From the NCBI RefSeq assembly GCF_026870155.1, contig NZ_CP113975.1:2666001-2730000 (forward strand): DNA of 64,000 bases. Direction: 5' to 3'. This DNA is from Flavobacterium marginilacus (GTDB lineage Bacteria > Bacteroidota > Bacteroidia > Flavobacteriales > Flavobacteriaceae). The number at the start of each line of letters is the position of its first letter. Within the stretch, counting starts at the first letter, position 1. Both the position numbers and the translations under genes were made by a program. Positions 60,924 through 64,000 of this stretch are shown piece after piece. Below the pieces are notes generated by a model that saw only the letters and a program-made list of their open reading frames with translations, searched no databases and was not told where the DNA came from.

Positions 60924-63149
60924 TTAATAATTCAGGTTAAAACCAAATCCTATTCCCATATCACTGTCGTAATGTGTCGTAAGTCCAAAATTCCTGCCTG
61001 CTATATATTTTAAAGCTCCCATATACTCTTTATCAGTGTTCCACATCAAACTCATTCGAAGCCTCTTAGAAAGCGGTATATCTTTGCGCTCAAACTGAAG
61101 ACGGAAATTACCATCGGTAAAAACTTCTGCCTGTGCTGTAATAAGCATTGGCAGCGTATAATTAACTCCGGCACTAAATACTGATCTACTGTTTTTAGTA
61201 CTGCTTTGTCCAAAAACATTTTCTTCGTTCTCTCCTGCCTCCATTTTGCGGTATCTCCAGTCAAATCCGATAAACGGCATCAGCCACTGCATTTTACCAA
61301 TATATCTCCCTATATGAGTTTCTGTTTCATAACCGTGCATATCGTTATAGCCTAACCGCCATTCAGAACCTATACTCCATCGGGTATTTTGATACATTGC
61401 TTCTCCATCATTTCCATTAATCGCAAAATCATTTTCTGCCATAAAATGAAACATCCTATCATCTGCAAACAGTTTTTTCTGTGCTGCTTTAGGCTCTGGA
61501 ATTTCAGCATTGGATTTCTGGTCTTCATAACTAAAAATTCTTCCCATACCGCTCATCATATGATACAGAATATGACAGTGAAAAAACCAGTCGCCTTCAG
61601 CATTCGCATTAAATTCTATTGTATCGGTTTCCATGGGCATAATATCGACGACATTTTTTAGCGGTGCATAATCACCCTGACCGTTGAGCAGACGGAAATC
61701 ATGCCCGTGCAGGTGCATGGGATGGCGCATCATGGAACCGTTGTACAATACTATACGAACGTTTTCTCCTTTTTTGATTAGGATTTTATCCGTTTCAGAT
61801 ACCACTTTATTATCCAGACTCCACACATAACGATTCATATTTCCACTGAGTTCAAACCGAAGTTCCTTTACTGGTGCATTCTGGGGAAGAGTTGTTTTTA
61901 CCGTTGATTTAAGCATGCTGTAATTTAAGGTTACAATATCTGATAATGCATTACTGTTATACTGTGCTGCAGTATCTTCTGTGTGGTTCTTGTGAGAAGA
62001 ATTTTCTTTTTTTAAAGCTTCACCGGTTATTTCAGGATACATTACGACGTTCATATCCATTTGATTCAAAGACATACTCATGCCCATATCGTCCAGATCA
62101 CCATTAAATTTCATCATGCTGTTCATCATCTTCATCCCTTCAAAATACTTCAATTTAGGAAGCGGTTCTGTGAGCTGCTTGATACCGGAGCCAATGTACA
62201 AAGACGCTGATTTAGTCCTGTCTTCTGGCGTAGCTAAGAACTCATAAGCTGTTTGGTCTTCTGGAATATCAATAACAAGATCATAGGTTTCGGACACGGC
62301 AATAAGCAGACGATCTACAGCTACAGGTTCTACATCATTACCGTCATTAGCAACTACAGTAATTTTTCCGCCTGCATAGGTAAGCCAGAAATTACTTGAA
62401 GCTCCGCCATTGGAAACCCTTAAACGCACTTTATCTCCAGCTTTGAACTGAGAGAGCTGCCTTTCATTCTCCCCATTGATTAAAAAACGATCATAGTAAA
62501 CATCACTTACGTCCATAGCGTTCATACGTTTCCATTCGTTAATCACTTTAGTAGAAAAGTGTCTCTGCTTTATGGCTTCACCATAACTTTGGGTTGAGCC
62601 TTTTTTTATAGCAAACCAATCGCTGGCATTATGCAGCAACCTGTGGATATTTTCGGGTTTCATATCGGTCCATTCGCTTAAAATAACAGGAACCGCTGGC
62701 AGATCATCTATTCCTTTTCTGAAATGAGGATCGTCAGCTTTTTTATTGATTATAAAAGATCCATACATTCCGATTTGCTCCTGAAGCCCGCTGTGACTGT
62801 GATACCAATGCGTACCATGCTGAATAATGGGAAAGGTATATTTATAAACCGTGTGTGGCTTTATAGGCATTTGAGTCAAATATGGAACTCCGTCTTCTTT
62901 GTTGGGCAAAAACAGACCGTGCCAATGGAGCGATGTTTCCTCCTCCATCTCATTATGCACATAAATCTCGGCAATATCGCCTTCTGTGAATGTAAGTGTA
63001 GGCATCGGTATCTGTCCGTTTACTGCAATAGCTTTTTTTGGTCTGTCCGTAAAGCTGACAAGAGTATCCCTGACATACAAATCGTAACGAACCACCTGCT
63101 GAGCGCTTGCCGTTACGGCAAAAAGAAACAGTATATAGATTGATTTCAT
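60924..63149 (-). CDS. Multicopper oxidase (CopA-like) with CopB-like C-terminal barrel segment
   Basis: 741 residues with a signal peptide (MKSIYILFLFAVTASA). Copper ligands are all visible: SLHWHG, HGTHWYHSHSG, RHPMHLHGHDF and FFHCHILYHMMSGM, plus Met-rich stretches (GMKMMNSMMKFNGDLDDMGMSMSLNQMDMNVVMYP) typical of CopA/CueO-type copper oxidases. From about residue 580 the protein changes to beta-barrel-like repeats resembling CopB (SIGSEWRLGYNDMHGYETETHIGRYIGKMQWLMPFIGFDWRY, ending GIGFGFNLNY). So CopA and CopB functions seem joined. Likely oxidises Cu(I) in the periplasm. 14 bp after the HMA/DUF3347 gene. Confidence 0.88.
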   Translation of the reverse strand: MKSIYILFLFAVTASAQQVVRYDLYVRDTLVSFTDRPKKAIAVNGQIPMPTLTFTEGDIAEIYVHNEMEEETSLHWHGLFLPNKEDGVPYLTQMPIKPHTVYKYTFPIIQHGTHWYHSHSGLQEQIGMYGSFIINKKADDPHFRKGIDDLPAVPVILSEWTDMKPENIHRLLHNASDWFAIKKGSTQSYGEAIKQRHFSTKVINEWKRMNAMDVSDVYYDRFLINGENERQLSQFKAGDKVRLRVSNGGASSNFWLTYAGGKITVVANDGNDVEPVAVDRLLIAVSETYDLVIDIPEDQTAYEFLATPEDRTKSASLYIGSGIKQLTEPLPKLKYFEGMKMMNSMMKFNGDLDDMGMSMSLNQMDMNVVMYPEITGEALKKENSSHKNHTEDTAAQYNSNALSDIVTLNYSMLKSTVKTTLPQNAPVKELRFELSGNMNRYVWSLDNKVVSETDKILIKKGENVRIVLYNGSMMRHPMHLHGHDFRLLNGQGDYAPLKNVVDIMPMETDTIEFNANAEGDWFFHCHILYHMMSGMGRIFSYEDQKSNAEIPEPKAAQKKLFADDRMFHFMAENDFAINGNDGEAMYQNTRWSIGSEWRLGYNDMHGYETETHIGRYIGKMQWLMPFIGFDWRYRKMEAGENEENVFGQSSTKNSRSVFSAGVNYTLPMLITAQAEVFTDGNFRLQFERKDIPLSKRLRMSLMWNTDKEYMGALKYIAGRNFGLTTHYDSDMGIGFGFNLNY

Positions 63150-63163
63150 TTTTGGATATTGAA

Positions 63164-63985
63164 TTATTTAATGATCTCTACCGTTTTACCGCAGGTTAAC
63201 ATCTGAGATCCATAGTAAGGATTTTTTACAGCACTTTCTTTACTCAGCCAATTAGCATCTGCCATAGGACAATATTGATAATAAACTGGATCTGCAATTT
63301 TGATATTTTTAATCAGTTCATAAAATGTTTTAAATAATTCTTTAAAAATTTCTCTTTGTTTTTCTATATTATTTGTCTTTGTAATCGCACTAGACTGAGT
63401 AATTAACGATGCATTTATCTTCATCCATATTTTTTGCTCCTGTGCTGATAAAGACTCTGTTTTTACCGAAGAAATAAGTATCAGTAATGCTTTTGCGCCA
63501 GCAGAAACCGTTGTGCTGTTAGACTGTATAAAAGCATCCTTAAGGGTAAAATAAGCATCATAAACTTCTTGCAATGGGTTCAATACTGTTTCATTGTGAG
63601 TATTATGAGCAGTAGTGTCTATTTCAGATTTAGGTTCTGTTTTTTTTGCGTCTCGGGTGTACTTACAGCAGTCGGAAAGTTTGGCATAGGCCGATGCTGG
63701 TGCCAAAAAACTGCTGCTGTCATATCCTGCCAAAGCAATACGTTTTAAAATCTGATCGGTATTAGTCTTCTTTGAATCGTAAGTAATGGAAGCTATTTTA
63801 GTATTTTTATCCCAATCGACAGCCACAATATTTTTTTGATTCCCTGCCTGCTCAATATTGTTTTTGCACATGCCGCAGCTGCCGTATATTTGGATATTTG
63901 CTTTAATAGGATTTTTAATTTGAGTACTGCCTATGGCTGACAGCAATAGAAGCATTGCTATCATTATATTTTTAAATGAATACAT
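63164..63985 (-). CDS. HMA-domain plus DUF3347 copper-handling protein
   Basis: 273 residues with a signal peptide (MIAMLLLLSAIGSTQ). The first ~80 residues form a heavy-metal-associated domain with the CxxC metal site (YGSCGMCKNNIEQAG) and IASITYDSKKTNTDQILKRIALAGYD. The rest is DUF3347, with the family's end motif YYQYCPMADANWLSKESAVKNPYYGSQMLTCGKTVEII. It is the first gene in the window's copper operon and probably binds Cu(I) in the periplasm for the oxidase. Its promoter lies outside or at the very edge of the window. Confidence 0.88.
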   Translation of the reverse strand: MYSFKNIMIAMLLLLSAIGSTQIKNPIKANIQIYGSCGMCKNNIEQAGNQKNIVAVDWDKNTKIASITYDSKKTNTDQILKRIALAGYDSSSFLAPASAYAKLSDCCKYTRDAKKTEPKSEIDTTAHNTHNETVLNPLQEVYDAYFTLKDAFIQSNSTTVSAGAKALLILISSVKTESLSAQEQKIWMKINASLITQSSAITKTNNIEKQREIFKELFKTFYELIKNIKIADPVYYQYCPMADANWLSKESAVKNPYYGSQMLTCGKTVEIIK

Positions 63986-64000
63986 TGTGTGTGTTTTAAA

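Noticed and set aside
1..64000. CRISPR arrays, prophage, or rRNA operon
   Set aside because: No regular direct repeats with spacers, no phage structural genes and no rRNA signature words were found on reading both strands.

Overview
The window looks like a chromosomal segment of a Flavobacterium-type member of the Bacteroidota. The evidence is the AT-rich sequence, many promoters of the form TTG-N18-21-TAnnTTTG, start codons without clear Shine-Dalgarno sequences, a SusC/SusD pair, a DUF3822-rsmD pair, a Bacteroidota-like short biosynthetic arginine decarboxylase next to a deoxyhypusine-synthase-like gene, and flavobacterial-looking intergenic repeats. No phage, plasmid or CRISPR signal was seen. 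Mobile DNA is limited to one IS982-family element.

Layout. 1-8.3 kb: a four-component NHLP/C39-type peptide export operon (TolC, HlyD, C39 peptidase-ABC, second ABC) that ends with an unusual HExxH protein; its start lies outside the window. 8.5 kb: tRNA-Val(TAC). 8.8-31.8 kb: mainly housekeeping genes. These are an ABC exporter, proline dehydrogenase, aroB, a polyamine pair (arginine decarboxylase and deoxyhypusine-synthase-like) preceded by a small basic ORF, recQ and a deoxyinosine glycosylase, ppc, an Lrp regulator, an M14 peptidase, kdsB, a YoeB-like toxin-antitoxin pair, a DODA-type dioxygenase, a RecD-like helicase, DUF3822 and rsmD. 31.9-32.2 kb: rnpB (RNase P RNA). 32.4-33.7 kb: an IS982 element that rewrites the last codons of a small gene.

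33.8-46.5 kb: an Rmd1/DUF155 protein, a MoxR-AAA/VWA pair, small lipoprotein and YchJ genes, a CHASE-PAS histidine kinase translationally coupled to a response regulator, small hypothetical genes, a J-domain/KTSC protein, a TlpA-like lipoprotein gene interrupted by an in-frame TGA, and tRNA-Tyr(GTA).

46.8-59.6 kb is the most striking part. On the minus strand, in transcription order, it encodes SusC, SusD, a large secreted alkaline-phosphatase-superfamily enzyme with C-terminal accessory domains, a PbfA-like hydroxy-aminoethylphosphonate ammonia-lyase, a second secreted alkaline-phosphatase-superfamily enzyme, an MFS-like DUF5690 permease, a TIGR03364-type FAD oxidoreductase and a PhnX-like phosphonatase. 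A convergent XRE-cupin regulator closes the block. I read this as a Sus-type locus that captures an (amino)phosphonate-containing molecule at the surface, trims it outside the cytoplasm, imports the aminophosphonate and breaks its C-P bond. PhnW is absent, which points to hydroxylated or N-substituted aminoethylphosphonate instead of plain AEP. 60.0-64.0 kb: a beta-barrel gene remnant and a copper locus (an HMA/DUF3347 protein and a multicopper oxidase that seems fused to a CopB-like C-terminus).

Several intergenic regions carry dispersed inverted repeats. The divergent region at 29.9-30.4 kb carries matching hexamer-repeat promoters on both sides.
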